Shown one piece after another: positions 1 to 7,874 of a DNA stretch of 25,335 nt. Under the pieces are notes generated by a model that had not been told where the DNA came from, made no database searches, and saw nothing but the letters and a program-made list of their open reading frames with translations. This DNA comes from JAIOTH01 sp964639335 (GTDB lineage Bacteria; Patescibacteriota; Patescibacteriia; UBA1558; S5-K13). Every line of letters begins with the position of its first letter. Within the stretch, counting starts at the first letter, position 1. The DNA lies in NCBI GenBank assembly GCA_964639335.1, contig CAZXCJ010000016.1, positions 1 to 25,335 of the forward strand, written 5' to 3'. The position numbers and the translations under genes are program-made.

Positions 1-78
1 GTCGCCGACGTGCCAAAGCCACTTTGGCGACGGCACGCGAAGGCAGGCAACAATTGAAGATATATAGAGGCGGGATAA
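1..78. repeat. Truncated copy of MITE-like palindromic repeat
   Basis: The right end of this stretch (about 44-78) matches the end of the repeat at 2427-2556: a GGCAGGCAACAATT block, an A/T run with ATATATAGAGG, then the terminal GCGGGATAA. The left part is a GC-rich palindrome (GCCGACGTGCC / GGCGACGGCACG). The left boundary lies outside the window. It has no coding capacity that I can support. Confidence 0.6.
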
Positions 79-232
79 CTTTTTACTTTTAACTAATTCT
101 CAATATAACTTTAATTAACAAAAAAGTCCATCACACCCTCAGGGTGACCAACCCCCGGGGCCGATTTCATTTGACAAAAAATGGTTTCTTGAAAAATTCA
201 AATCATGGAGACCTGAAAAAATCAGAAAAAAG

Positions 233-400
233 ATGATAGACCTCATAAAAGCAAAATTACTAATCCTTAATCAAGAAAAACAAAACCGGAAAATAAAAAA
301 AGGTCAAAATTTACTAAAAAATGCACAAAAAATAACGAACCGGTCATCAAAAAAAGAATTCAAAAAAATTGTCGATGAATATATTTCATTGACCTTATAA
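233..400 (+). CDS. Small Lys-rich ORF, probably a gene remnant
   Basis: A 55-residue ORF opens at ATG 233 and ends at TAA 398-400. The same frame stays open back to position 119 and encodes a further 38 residues, including the stretch GPISFDKKWFLEKFKSW, but has no ATG, GTG or TTG start there. This suggests the 3' end of a longer protein whose beginning was lost, perhaps when the repeat at 1-78 arrived. The product is helical and basic (MIDLIKAKLLILNQEKQ at the start). The pattern of a short hydrophobic/aromatic block, a Pro-Glu-Lys turn and a long charged helix loosely recalls DUF5667-type CPR proteins, but that is a weak impression. A strong terminator follows at once, which fits a transcribed unit. 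Confidence 0.35.
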   Translation: MIDLIKAKLLILNQEKQNRKIKKGQNLLKNAQKITNRSSKKEFKKIVDEYISLTL

Positions 401-410
401 ATCTTAATCC

Positions 411-445
411 AAAAAAACCGCCAAGGCTAACTCGGCGGCTTTTTT
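411..445. terminator. Bidirectional intrinsic terminator
   Basis: Stem CCGCC (418-422) pairs with GGCGG (434-438), with seven A on the left and six T on the right. It therefore reads as a terminator on both strands: for the small plus-strand ORF ending at 400 and for thrS arriving on the minus strand. Confidence 0.8.
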
Positions 446-479
446 ATCCCTCACCTTTTTTTAAAAAAATGTGAGGGAT
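446..479. terminator. Long palindromic hairpin downstream of thrS
   Basis: ATCCCTCAC (446-454) pairs with GTGAGGGAT (471-479), and the intervening T7/A7 also pair, giving a nearly continuous 16-17 bp stem with one C/T mismatch. It lies about 65 bases past the thrS stop on the minus strand and beside the terminator at 411-445. It probably acts as a transcript 3' end or stabiliser. Confidence 0.55.
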
Positions 480-542
480 TTATTTCCTTAATCCTTATTC
501 CTTAATACTTAATTCATAATACATTATACATAATACAACATC

Positions 543-2384
543 CTACAATTCTAACTTCCTATTTTTAACAGCTTCTTTAATGCCCTGAATAAATTTATCC
601 TGCTTTATTTCTACAACTTTCTCACTACCCCTAACTCGCACTGCTAATTTATCTGAATTCATTTCCTTATCACCAATAACTAACATATAAGGAATCTTTT
701 CTTTAATGGCCTTTCTAATTTTATTACCCACGGTTTCGTTGGCCTCATCAACTTCAACTCTAATATCATTATTTTCAAATTCCTTGGCTAATTTTTGACA
801 ATAATCAATATGGTCAGAACCAACAGAAATAATTTTAATCTGAATAGGGGAGAGCCATAATGGGAATGCTCCCGCATAATGTTCTATCAAAATTCCCGTA
901 AACCTCTCTAAGCTTCCCAATAAAGCCCGATGAATCATAAATGGTCTTTTTTCCTTACCACTCTTATTAATATAAGTCATATCAAATCTTTCCGGAAGAT
1001 TAAAATCAAGCTGGATTGTTGACATTTGCCATTTTCTTCCAATAGCATCCATAATTTTTATATCAATCTTGGGACCATAAAAAACAGCTTCGCCTTCTTC
1101 AACTTCATATTTTAATTCAACATTATCTAGTGCTTGTTTAAGGCTTTTTTCAGCTAGAGCCCAATCCTTGTCATCTCCTAAATATTTTTCACCACCGTTC
1201 TTATCCCTGATGGATAAAACAACATCAAATTTTTTGAAACCAAAGATTTCAAAAACATATTTAGTTAAATCAATAAGCTTTATTAATTCTTCTTCTAATT
1301 GATCATTGGTGCAAATTATATGGGCATCATCCTGAGTAAACCCCCTTACTCTTAAAAGTCCGTGTAAAACTCCTGATTTTTCATATCTATAAACAGTTCC
1401 TAATTCAGCATAGCGGATTGCTAAGTCCCTATAACTTCTCATTTTGTGTTTATAAATTTTAACATGGAAAGGGCAATTCATTGGCTTCACATAATAATCT
1501 TCGCCGTCTATATCCATTGGAGAATACATACCGTCTTTATAAAAACCAAGATGGCCAGATTGTTCAAATAATTTATATGAGGCTATGTGCGGAGTTTTAA
1601 CTAATTTATATCCCTTTTTCTGATAAATCCATAAAATAAAATCTTCTATTATTTGTCTTAATAGGGCGCCCTTTGGAAGCCACAATGGCAATCCTTGTCC
1701 CACTTCTTCATCAAAAATAAACAAATCCAATGCTTTGCCTAATTTTCTATGGTCTCTTTTTTCAATTTCTTCCAAAAGTTTCAAATATTCATCAAGTTCT
1801 TTTTGTTTTTCAAAAGCAACGGCATAAATCCGAGTTAGCATCTGATTTTCTTCTTTTCCCCGCCAATATGCACCGGCTAATTTATTTAGCTTAAAAGCAA
1901 TCCCGACCAAATCTTTACTTGATTCAACATGTGGTCCCCGGCATAAATCTACAAAATTACCACTAGTATAAATTGAAACCTTGTTCACCGACCTGTCTTC
2001 CGAAGTTTCAACGGAGGAGGAAGCCTTGGCAAAGGCGGATTTTTCTTCGTCTTTTGAAATAACCGTGCTTCCTTTTTCTTGCAAATCTTTTAATAACTCT
2101 AATTTATAATCCTGCTTTTTCTTTTTAAAAATATTTATTGCCCCTTCAATAGAAACTTCCTTCTTTTCAAAAACAAGCCCTTCTTTAATCATTTCTTTCA
2201 TTAATTTTTGAATCTTAGTCAAATCTTCTGGAGATAGAGCAGTATCTCCCAAATCAATATCATAGTAGAATCCATTTTCAATAACCGGACCAATTCCAAA
2301 CTTGGCCTGCGGATATAATTTCAAAACCGCTGCCGCCATTAAATGTGCCAGAGAATGACGTTTCATTTCTAAATCTTTACTCAT
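543..2384 (-). CDS. thrS: Threonyl-tRNA synthetase (no TGS domain)
   Basis: Charges tRNA-Thr with threonine. I place the start at ATG 2384 (MSKDLEMKRHSLAHLM), giving 613 residues; the reading frame continues upstream to 2507, but that part is translated repeat DNA. The protein begins directly at the editing/SAD-type domain (HSLAH, then VDLCRGPHV around residues 145-153), so the usual N-terminal TGS domain is missing. The class II catalytic core follows: MNCPFH with the zinc Cys, motif 2 around RYEKSGVLHGLLRVRGFTQ, and motif 3 HRALLGSLERF, then an HGTP anticodon-binding domain at the C terminus. No Shine-Dalgarno sequence is visible. Residues about 115-134 (SAFAKASSSVETSEDRS region) look like an in-frame palindromic repeat insertion. 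A promoter and a structured leader lie about 420-640 bases upstream. Confidence 0.95.
   Translation of the reverse strand: MSKDLEMKRHSLAHLMAAAVLKLYPQAKFGIGPVIENGFYYDIDLGDTALSPEDLTKIQKLMKEMIKEGLVFEKKEVSIEGAINIFKKKKQDYKLELLKDLQEKGSTVISKDEEKSAFAKASSSVETSEDRSVNKVSIYTSGNFVDLCRGPHVESSKDLVGIAFKLNKLAGAYWRGKEENQMLTRIYAVAFEKQKELDEYLKLLEEIEKRDHRKLGKALDLFIFDEEVGQGLPLWLPKGALLRQIIEDFILWIYQKKGYKLVKTPHIASYKLFEQSGHLGFYKDGMYSPMDIDGEDYYVKPMNCPFHVKIYKHKMRSYRDLAIRYAELGTVYRYEKSGVLHGLLRVRGFTQDDAHIICTNDQLEEELIKLIDLTKYVFEIFGFKKFDVVLSIRDKNGGEKYLGDDKDWALAEKSLKQALDNVELKYEVEEGEAVFYGPKIDIKIMDAIGRKWQMSTIQLDFNLPERFDMTYINKSGKEKRPFMIHRALLGSLERFTGILIEHYAGAFPLWLSPIQIKIISVGSDHIDYCQKLAKEFENNDIRVEVDEANETVGNKIRKAIKEKIPYMLVIGDKEMNSDKLAVRVRGSEKVVEIKQDKFIQGIKEAVKNRKLEL
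1983..2042 (-). repeat. In-frame palindromic element inside thrS
   Basis: This 60-base segment is much richer in GC than the flanking gene. On the minus strand it holds the block TCCTCC...TTCGGAAGACAGG, which resembles the intergenic palindromes of this window (TCCTCC...CGGAGGACAGG at 24577-24619, TCCTCCGC...CGGAGGATGG near 2461-2491). It encodes the odd peptide around AFAKASSSVETSEDR, just before the conserved NFVDLCRGPHV of ThrRS. Length is a multiple of three, so the frame is kept. This is similar in principle to Rickettsia palindromic elements. Confidence 0.6.
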
Positions 2385-2426
2385 ATATTTGTTGGTTAAT
2401 AATAATACTAATATACTAATTATACT

Positions 2427-2556
2427 AATCCCGCGAAGCGGGATCCCGCCTGCCTGCCCGTCCTCCGCAGAAGCTCTGCTTCGGAGGATGGACGCGTAGC
2501 CCCGCATACGAGGCGAAGGCAGGCAACAATTAAAAAATATATAGAGGCGGGATAAT
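2427..2556. repeat. MITE-like palindromic repeat, full copy
   Basis: It has ends TAATCCCGC and GCGGGATAAT (imperfect terminal inverted repeats) and contains GC-rich sub-palindromes (CCCGCGAAGCGGG; TCCTCCGC...CGGAGGA) followed by the block GGCAGGCAACAATTAAA and ATATATAGAGGCGGGATAAT. Related copies are at 1-78 and, inverted and shorter, at 13933-13993. It is flanked by TACTAAT-like AT-rich DNA. It separates the thrS leader from the thrS start codon. Confidence 0.65.
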
Positions 2557-2610
2557 ACGAATACTATACTAATAATAATTTGAAAGTCGTTAATTGAAAT
2601 TCGAAATTAG

Positions 2611-2644
2611 CCTGCCTGCGCGTAGCCGCTTCGGCGAAGGCAGG
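2611..2644. repeat. GC-rich palindrome
   Basis: CCTGCCTGCGCG at the left pairs with CGGCGAAGGCAGG at the right. The same palindrome type recurs at 10665-10706. It lies in the long spacer upstream of thrS. Confidence 0.6.
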
Positions 2645-2664
2645 TAATAGAAAATCGAAAGTAC

Positions 2665-2702
2665 CTCTCGGTCCCAAGACCTTGGAACCTCGAGGTCGAG
2701 AG
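2665..2702. repeat. Compact palindromic structure upstream of thrS
   Basis: CTCTCG (2665-2670) pairs with CGAGAG (2697-2702) and encloses two small hairpins (CCAAGACCTTGG and ACCTCGAGGT), a small three-way junction. It could be part of the thrS 5' untranslated region or simply another palindromic repeat. Confidence 0.45.
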
Positions 2703-2730
2703 AGAAAATAGCAATTAAATTTCGAATGTC

Positions 2731-2772
2731 CCCGCCTGCCAACGCCTAACGCCGCAGGCTATGGCGGGCAGG
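2731..2772. repeat. GC-rich palindrome
   Basis: CCCGCCTGCC (2731-2740) pairs with GGCGGGCAGG (2763-2772) with small offsets. It lies just downstream, on the minus strand, of the thrS leader terminator. Confidence 0.55.
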
Positions 2773-2799
2773 TATTGGTATCGGTCCATTCGTATAAAT

Positions 2800-2829
2800 A
2801 AAAAACCCAAGATTAATAATAATCTCAGG
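2800..2829 (-). terminator. Intrinsic terminator/attenuator in the thrS leader
   Basis: On the minus strand CCTGAGATTA (2829-2820) pairs over ten positions (including G-T pairs) with TAATCTTGGG (2815-2806) around a four-base loop, followed at once by six T. It sits at the end of the folded leader and about 415 bases before the thrS start codon, as expected for transcription attenuation. Confidence 0.7.
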
Positions 2830-3023
2830 ACCCAATTAAACTTTCTCCGATAGGCTTTGGGCGGCTTGCCGCCCGAAGCGAACGAAGAGAGTGTAGGGTG
2901 GTTCCACCTGACTTTCCCAGGTCTGACCTGGGACACTCTCAAATTGTCTTAAGGTTTAGGACGAACATTGCTACTTCATCTTCCCGAAAGGAAATCGGTT
3001 TTGTAAGCCGATCAATCACCTTA
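2830..3023 (-). promoter_or_regulatory. Structured thrS leader RNA, T-box-like candidate
   Basis: Reading the minus strand: a basal stem TAAGGT/ACCTTA (3018-3023 with 2950-2955) encloses a hairpin ATCGGC-TTACAAA-ACCGAT (3012-2994) whose 7-base loop shows the Thr codon ACA. The loop is exactly complementary to a tRNA-Thr(UGU) anticodon loop of the form UUUGUAA. Next, GAGAGTGT/ACACTCTC (2940-2933 with 2894-2887) encloses a 7-bp hairpin (2916-2932) and GGTGGAACCACC (2908-2897), similar to the T-box core GGUGGNACC. Its UGGA is complementary to the UCCA 3' end of the tRNA-Thr encoded at 24699. A GGGCGGC/GCCGCCC hairpin and a terminator follow. T-box identity is inference: the codon sits in an apical loop, not a classical specifier bulge, and GGTGG can pair with CCACC locally. 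Alternatives are a ThrRS-binding operator or an unrelated leader. Confidence 0.5.
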
Positions 3024-3028
3024 TCTTT

Positions 3029-3056
3029 ATAATAATATTTCTACTACAAATGTCAA
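3029..3056 (-). promoter_or_regulatory. Sigma70-type promoter for the thrS leader
   Basis: On the minus strand, TTGACA (3056-3051) is followed after 16 bases by TATTAT (3034-3029). Transcription would start near 3022, exactly where the folded leader begins. Confidence 0.65.
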
Positions 3057-3100
3057 TAATCAGCCGCTTGTTTTATAAATTACAAGTCACCAATTACAAG

Positions 3101-4261
3101 TTACCTGTTACTAATTATTATCTCAATATGATCTGATAATTTTGGCGCTTTTTTAACCCAAAAAGGAGAAAACGTAACTCCGACACTATTAATGGCTGGG
3201 ATTTTATTAAAATAATCAATAATTTCTGACTGGCTAAGCCCTTTAAATCTTTCTTTGTTAAAAACCTCTGCTTCTGAACCCTGAATTACTTGCGCTGAAA
3301 AATTTACATCCAAGGTAGCGCTTTTTTCTGCATTAACATAATTACTAATTATGTAATTTAAAGAATCGTCATCATAATTTATTAAATCCTGTGAGTCATT
3401 TAATTGATTGGCTAAAAAAGTTTGGGCTAAATTTAAAAGCTCATTATGATCGAAAATTACTCCAATTAATTTTAATTTAACTGTATATTCAAAATTTTCT
3501 GTTTCTTCTCCTGGTTTTTTATCAGCTTCAGCCGATATTAATTCAGTAATAATTGAAAATTCATCAATTTTTTCATTTTCAACCAATAATTCATTAAATT
3601 TATTTAAAGCATCTAATTTTAAACTTGATATAATTTCTGATTGGGCTTTTTCTAAATCTACCTGCGATAATTCATAAAAAATTACTTTTTTCTTCATCAT
3701 GGTGGACTTAGTTTCTCCATAAACATTTTGTCTTTGATATTCATGTTTAAACCCAGGTAAAATAAATCTGCCTGGTAATTCTTTATATTCTTCTCCAGCT
3801 TCCTCGGCTATAACCTCTACTTGTGCTGAGCTTTTAGCTGGAATAATTAAATTTTCATACATCCTAAATATGCTCCCATCAGATGATTCAAATCTAGTTC
3901 TTGGGATTAATGCTTGCTCCTCGGATTTATTATTATAAACCGTCATCATGCCAGCATACTTTTCTGCTTCTTCCTCTTGCCCAATAACTTCAAAACTTTG
4001 GGTTTTTTCCATAGTTAATTCTAAAATACGCCCTTGTAAAATTTTAGTTTCTAAATAATTATTATCTTCTATGTTTTCCCTGACCTGAACATCAAAATCA
4101 ATATTAGCCGGCTGACTCTTAACATCAACATAAATTTTCGCTCTAGCTAAAGAAAAATATAATATCAGGCATACTAATAAAATAGCGGCTAAAATAAATA
4201 TATATACTATTCTTTTATAAGTAAAATTAACTGAATTAATTTTAGTGCGTTGTTTTTCCAT
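3101..4261 (-). CDS. Membrane-anchored baseplate J-like protein
   Basis: A 386-residue protein with a short basic N-terminal tail, one transmembrane segment (about residues 17-41) and a large outside domain. The stretch around AGMMTVYNNKSEEQALIPRTRF, followed by IIPAKSSAQVEVIAEEAGEEY and GRFILPGF, matches what I remember of CPR proteins annotated as baseplate J/gp47-like; I recognise this by pattern only. Function is unknown; an extracytoplasmic, possibly surface-assembly role is inferred from topology. The start is well supported: AAGGAG lies 8 bases before ATG 4261, the clearest Shine-Dalgarno in this window. A hairpin lies just upstream of it, and a promoter overlaps the end of dnaE. Confidence 0.65.
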   Translation of the reverse strand: MEKQRTKINSVNFTYKRIVYIFILAAILLVCLILYFSLARAKIYVDVKSQPANIDFDVQVRENIEDNNYLETKILQGRILELTMEKTQSFEVIGQEEEAEKYAGMMTVYNNKSEEQALIPRTRFESSDGSIFRMYENLIIPAKSSAQVEVIAEEAGEEYKELPGRFILPGFKHEYQRQNVYGETKSTMMKKKVIFYELSQVDLEKAQSEIISSLKLDALNKFNELLVENEKIDEFSIITELISAEADKKPGEETENFEYTVKLKLIGVIFDHNELLNLAQTFLANQLNDSQDLINYDDDSLNYIISNYVNAEKSATLDVNFSAQVIQGSEAEVFNKERFKGLSQSEIIDYFNKIPAINSVGVTFSPFWVKKAPKLSDHIEIIISNR

Positions 4262-4269
4262 ACATTTAT

Positions 4270-4304
4270 CTCCTTATCTAATCTTTTATTAGATATAAGC
4301 TTAT
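4270..4304 (-). promoter_or_regulatory. Hairpin next to the ribosome binding site of the baseplate J-like gene
   Basis: On the minus strand TATCTAAT, five loop bases, then ATTAGATA form an 8-bp stem that ends directly at the AAGGAG ribosome binding site of the gene starting at 4261. It may influence ribosome access. Confidence 0.4.
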
Positions 4305-4326
4305 TATTTTTATCTATTTAAATTAT

Positions 4327-4356
4327 AGTATAATTTGAATATTTTCAAAAGGTCAA
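4327..4356 (-). promoter_or_regulatory. Promoter overlapping the dnaE stop codon
   Basis: Minus strand TTGACC (4356-4351), 18 bases, then TATACT (4332-4327). The TGA stop of dnaE (4355-4353) is part of the -35 box. This gives the downstream baseplate J-like gene its own transcription start. Confidence 0.6.
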
Positions 4357-7300
4357 GTATTTAATATACTATCTATTTTTTTCTTTAAATAAGACGAATT
4401 TTTAACCAATAAATTAATTTTTACCTTATTATAATCATCTTTTTGAGAATCTGATTGAATATGAAAATAAACCGAGGACTGACCAGGATTTTCTTTTAAA
4501 AGTGCTTTTAAATTTTCAAATTGTTCATCCGAAGGTTTGGCATCTAATTTGACAATTAATGGCTCCAATTTATTTTTAGACTTATTTTTAAAATCCTGAA
4601 TGGTCTTAATTTCTTCAACAATAACCTTGGTCTGCCCTTCTTTAAAATTCAAACGCCCCTTAATAATTATTTTGTTTTCTTTATATAAAATATCTATAAA
4701 TTTTTCATAAATTTTGGGAAAAACAACCATTTCTATCCATCCGCTACTATCTTCTAATCCAGCAAAAAGCATCCTAGTCCCATTTTTAGTTAAAACCTTT
4801 TGCATAAAGCTAATCACTCCGCCTATTTTTATACTTTCATTTTCTTTTAATTGTTTTACATCGCTTATTTTACTAATTCGACCTGATAATTCTGCCAATA
4901 AATCTTTAAAGGGGTGGTCAGTAATATAAAGACCCAACATCTCTTTTTCCCAGGCCAATTTTTCTTCTCTTTCAGCCCCCGGATATTCATCCAATCTAAT
5001 ACTAGGCCTGTTATTTTTGCTTATTTTGGAAAAAATACTAGACTGACCATTTAATTTTTCTCTCCTTTGGTGCTTATTGAATTCTAATAACCTCTCCGTA
5101 TTTTTTAAAAGAGCATTGGGCTCTCCAAAATAACTCATGGCCCCTGATTTAATTAAACTTTCTAAAGATTTTTTATTTAAATCTCTACTTTTAATTCTAG
5201 TTAGAAAATCTTCCATGCTTTGAAAATCTCCTTTTTCTTTTCTTTCGGCAATAATTGTTTTGACAATATTATCTCCAACGTTTTTAATAGCATTTAATCC
5301 AAATCTAATCCTTTTATTTCCTTTCTTTAAATCTTCTCGTAAAACTGTAAATCTGGAAAAACTCTTATTAATATCCGGTGGTAAAATTTCTATCTGCATA
5401 TCTTCACATTCCTTTATTTTAAAAGCAATTTTTTCTATATCATCCTGATCAGAAGTTAAAAGAGCGGCCATGAATTCTGTAGGATAATTGGCCTTAAAAT
5501 AAGCTGTTTGAAAAGCTATCATAGCATAACAAGTGGCGTGTGACTTATTAAATCCATAACTAGCAAAGGGTTCAATGGCCTTCCAAATTTTCTTAGCATT
5601 TCTTTCTGATAAGCCATTTTTTGTCATTCCATCTATTAGCTTGCTTTTTTGCTTATCCAATAATGACTTAATCTTTTTGCCAACGGCCTTTCTTAAAATA
5701 TCTGCTTCCGAATAGGAAAAGTTAGCTAATTGCTTGGCTATTTCCATTACCTGTTCCTGATAAATAGCAATTCCATGTGTTTCTTCTAAAATTGGTTTTA
5801 ATCTAGGATCATCATAAATAATTTTTCTTCTCCCGTGCTTGCCATTCACAAAATCAGGTATAAACTGCATTGGTCCCGGTCTATAAAGGGAAACCATGGC
5901 AATAATATCCTCAAATTTATTAGGTTTTAATTTTTTCAACCATTTTTTCATGCCAGAGGACTCTAACTGAAAAACACCCGTTGTCTGTCCTTTTCGTAAA
6001 AGTTCAAGTGTTTTTTTGTCTTTTAAATCAATATTTTTTAAACTGACTCTTTTACCGTGAATTTTTTCTATTAAGCCAATAACATTTTCCAAAATAGTTA
6101 AATTCCTTAAACCTAAAAAATCCATTTTCAATAAACCCAAATCTTCAATGGGATGTAAAGAATATTGAGAAATAATAGTTTGGTCGCTAGAAGAAGCATA
6201 TTGTAATGGCACTGTTTTAACTAAAGGAAGCCTGCTAATAATAACACCACAAGCGTGCATAGAATGATGTCTGGCCACTCCTTCTAATTTTTTGGCAAAA
6301 TCAATTAACCTTTTAGCGTCCTGATCATTTTCATATGCTTCTCTTAATTCCGGAGACATATGTAGGGATTTTTCTAATGTAAAAAACATGGGAATCATTT
6401 TAGCAATCCTATCGCAATAATTATATCCCAAACCCAAAACCCGCCCTACATCTCTAATAGCCGCTCGAGCTGCCATAGTTCCAAAAGTTATTATTTGCGC
6501 AACATGGTCAGAGCCATACTTTTGTTCAACATATTTAATAATTTCACCTCTCCGGACATCAGAAAAATCTATGTCAATATCTGGCATAGAAATTCTTTCT
6601 GGATTTAAAAATCTTTCAAAAATTAAATTATATTTTAAAGGATCAATGTCGGTCACGTTAATTAAATAAGAAACCAAAGACCCAGCAGCACTCCCACGGC
6701 CAGGACCAACAATTATGCCGTTGTTTTTAGCCCAGTTTACAAAATCCTGAACAATTAAGAAATAAGATGCAAAACCAGTTTTTTCTATTACTTCTAATTC
6801 ATAATTTAATCTTTTTTTAATTGCTTGCAAATCTATTTCTTCACAATTCTTATCTTTTAAATCAAAACAAGCTGGATATCTTTTTTTTAAACCAGAATTA
6901 CAAAGCTTTTCTAAATAAGAATTAGGACTTTCTTCGTTGGGCAATTCAAAATGAGGTAAATTAACTTCACCTAATTTAATTTCTAAATTACACATTTGAG
7001 AAATTTTAACTGTGTTTTCTATGGCCTGAGGAACGCTTTTGAAATCTTCTATCATCTTTTCCGGCGGACGAAAAGATAAATCAAAATCTAATAAGCTCAT
7101 TCTGTCTTTGTCATTTATTTTCTTCTTGCTCTGCAAGCACAATAAAATATCCTGAGCTACCGCATCTTCCGGATGCAAATAATGAACATCATTAGAAGCA
7201 ACCAATCCTATGCCGTGCTTTTGAGAAAATTTTATAAATTCTTTATTAACCGCTTCTTGATCTTCGTGACCAGGATGACATTGCATTTCTAAATAAAAAT

Positions 7301-7805
7301 TATCTGGACCAAATAAATTTTTATACTTCAAAATTAAGGACTCAGCCCCCAGGATATCCCCAGCTAATATTGTTTGGGGTATTTGTCCATTTAAACAAGC
7401 TGAGGTGGCAATCAAACCCTCATGATACTTTTCTAATAATTCCCAATCTATTCTGGGCTTATAATAAAAACCTTCTAAATGTGCTAACGTGGTAAGCTTT
7501 AATAAATTTTCATAGCCCTGATTATTTTTAGCTATTAAAATTAAATGAAATGGTTTAGTGTCTATATTGGATTTTCTATCGGTTCTTTTCCTGCGGGCTA
7601 AATAAAACTCCGAACCAATAATTGGCTTAATATCATTTTTCAAGCACTCTTGATAAAATTCTATAGCGCCATACATAACTCCGTGGTCAGTCAAACCCAG
7701 TGCCGGCATATTATATTTTTTGGCTTCAGCAACAAGCTCGGGTATTTTTGGCAACCCGTCTAATAAACTATAATGGCTATGATTGTGAAGATGTACAAAT
7801 TTCAT
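4353..7805 (-). CDS. dnaE: DNA polymerase III alpha subunit
   Basis: The replicative DNA polymerase catalytic subunit, 1150 residues, full length for the DnaE1 type. It has an N-terminal PHP domain (HLHNHSHYS, LTDHGVMYG), then the polymerase core: GPGRGSAAGSLVSY near 368-380, PDIDIDF at 408-414 with catalytic Asp409 and Asp411, and KMDFLGLRN with the third Asp near 562. QSSIF near residue 925 fits a beta-clamp binding motif. An OB fold follows (IKIGGVISFMQKV... at about 1000-1085). No ribosome binding site is seen before ATG 7805. An A/T-flanked hairpin (7825-7850) ends 20 bases before the start codon, and short direct repeats lie further upstream. It is convergent with nothing; the next minus-strand gene has its own promoter. 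Confidence 0.97.
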   Translation of the reverse strand: MKFVHLHNHSHYSLLDGLPKIPELVAEAKKYNMPALGLTDHGVMYGAIEFYQECLKNDIKPIIGSEFYLARRKRTDRKSNIDTKPFHLILIAKNNQGYENLLKLTTLAHLEGFYYKPRIDWELLEKYHEGLIATSACLNGQIPQTILAGDILGAESLILKYKNLFGPDNFYLEMQCHPGHEDQEAVNKEFIKFSQKHGIGLVASNDVHYLHPEDAVAQDILLCLQSKKKINDKDRMSLLDFDLSFRPPEKMIEDFKSVPQAIENTVKISQMCNLEIKLGEVNLPHFELPNEESPNSYLEKLCNSGLKKRYPACFDLKDKNCEEIDLQAIKKRLNYELEVIEKTGFASYFLIVQDFVNWAKNNGIIVGPGRGSAAGSLVSYLINVTDIDPLKYNLIFERFLNPERISMPDIDIDFSDVRRGEIIKYVEQKYGSDHVAQIITFGTMAARAAIRDVGRVLGLGYNYCDRIAKMIPMFFTLEKSLHMSPELREAYENDQDAKRLIDFAKKLEGVARHHSMHACGVIISRLPLVKTVPLQYASSSDQTIISQYSLHPIEDLGLLKMDFLGLRNLTILENVIGLIEKIHGKRVSLKNIDLKDKKTLELLRKGQTTGVFQLESSGMKKWLKKLKPNKFEDIIAMVSLYRPGPMQFIPDFVNGKHGRRKIIYDDPRLKPILEETHGIAIYQEQVMEIAKQLANFSYSEADILRKAVGKKIKSLLDKQKSKLIDGMTKNGLSERNAKKIWKAIEPFASYGFNKSHATCYAMIAFQTAYFKANYPTEFMAALLTSDQDDIEKIAFKIKECEDMQIEILPPDINKSFSRFTVLREDLKKGNKRIRFGLNAIKNVGDNIVKTIIAERKEKGDFQSMEDFLTRIKSRDLNKKSLESLIKSGAMSYFGEPNALLKNTERLLEFNKHQRREKLNGQSSIFSKISKNNRPSIRLDEYPGAEREEKLAWEKEMLGLYITDHPFKDLLAELSGRISKISDVKQLKENESIKIGGVISFMQKVLTKNGTRMLFAGLEDSSGWIEMVVFPKIYEKFIDILYKENKIIIKGRLNFKEGQTKVIVEEIKTIQDFKNKSKNKLEPLIVKLDAKPSDEQFENLKALLKENPGQSSVYFHIQSDSQKDDYNKVKINLLVKNSSYLKKKIDSILNT

Positions 7806-7824
7806 GATTAAAAAAAATAATCGT

Positions 7825-7850
7825 AAAAAATGAGGAAATCCTCATTTTTT
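7825..7850. terminator. Symmetric terminator-like hairpin in front of dnaE
   Basis: AAAAAATGAGG (7825-7835) pairs perfectly with CCTCATTTTTT (7840-7850) around a four-base loop. On the minus strand it lies downstream of the small membrane protein gene (7972-8298) and 20 bases before the dnaE start. It can end that transcript, or attenuate dnaE if the dnaE promoter lies further upstream. Confidence 0.6.
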
Positions 7851-7874
7851 AACTATCATAAAAAATACTATAGA

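Noticed and set aside
2887..2940. Small SRP RNA, because of a CCAGGTCAG-like string
   Set aside because: The conserved GGAAGGAAGCAGCC side of SRP helix 8 is missing, and the fold is a three-way junction rather than a long single hairpin.
2715..2942. 75-residue minus-strand open frame in the thrS leader
   Set aside because: It runs through the stable hairpins and terminator of the leader and a GC-rich palindrome; the peptide has no domain-like pattern and no ribosome binding site.
2990..3015. Plus-strand tRNA-Thr (TGT) suggested by a perfect anticodon-type hairpin
   Set aside because: No T arm, acceptor stem or CCA accompanies it on the plus strand; the hairpin is better explained as part of the minus-strand leader.
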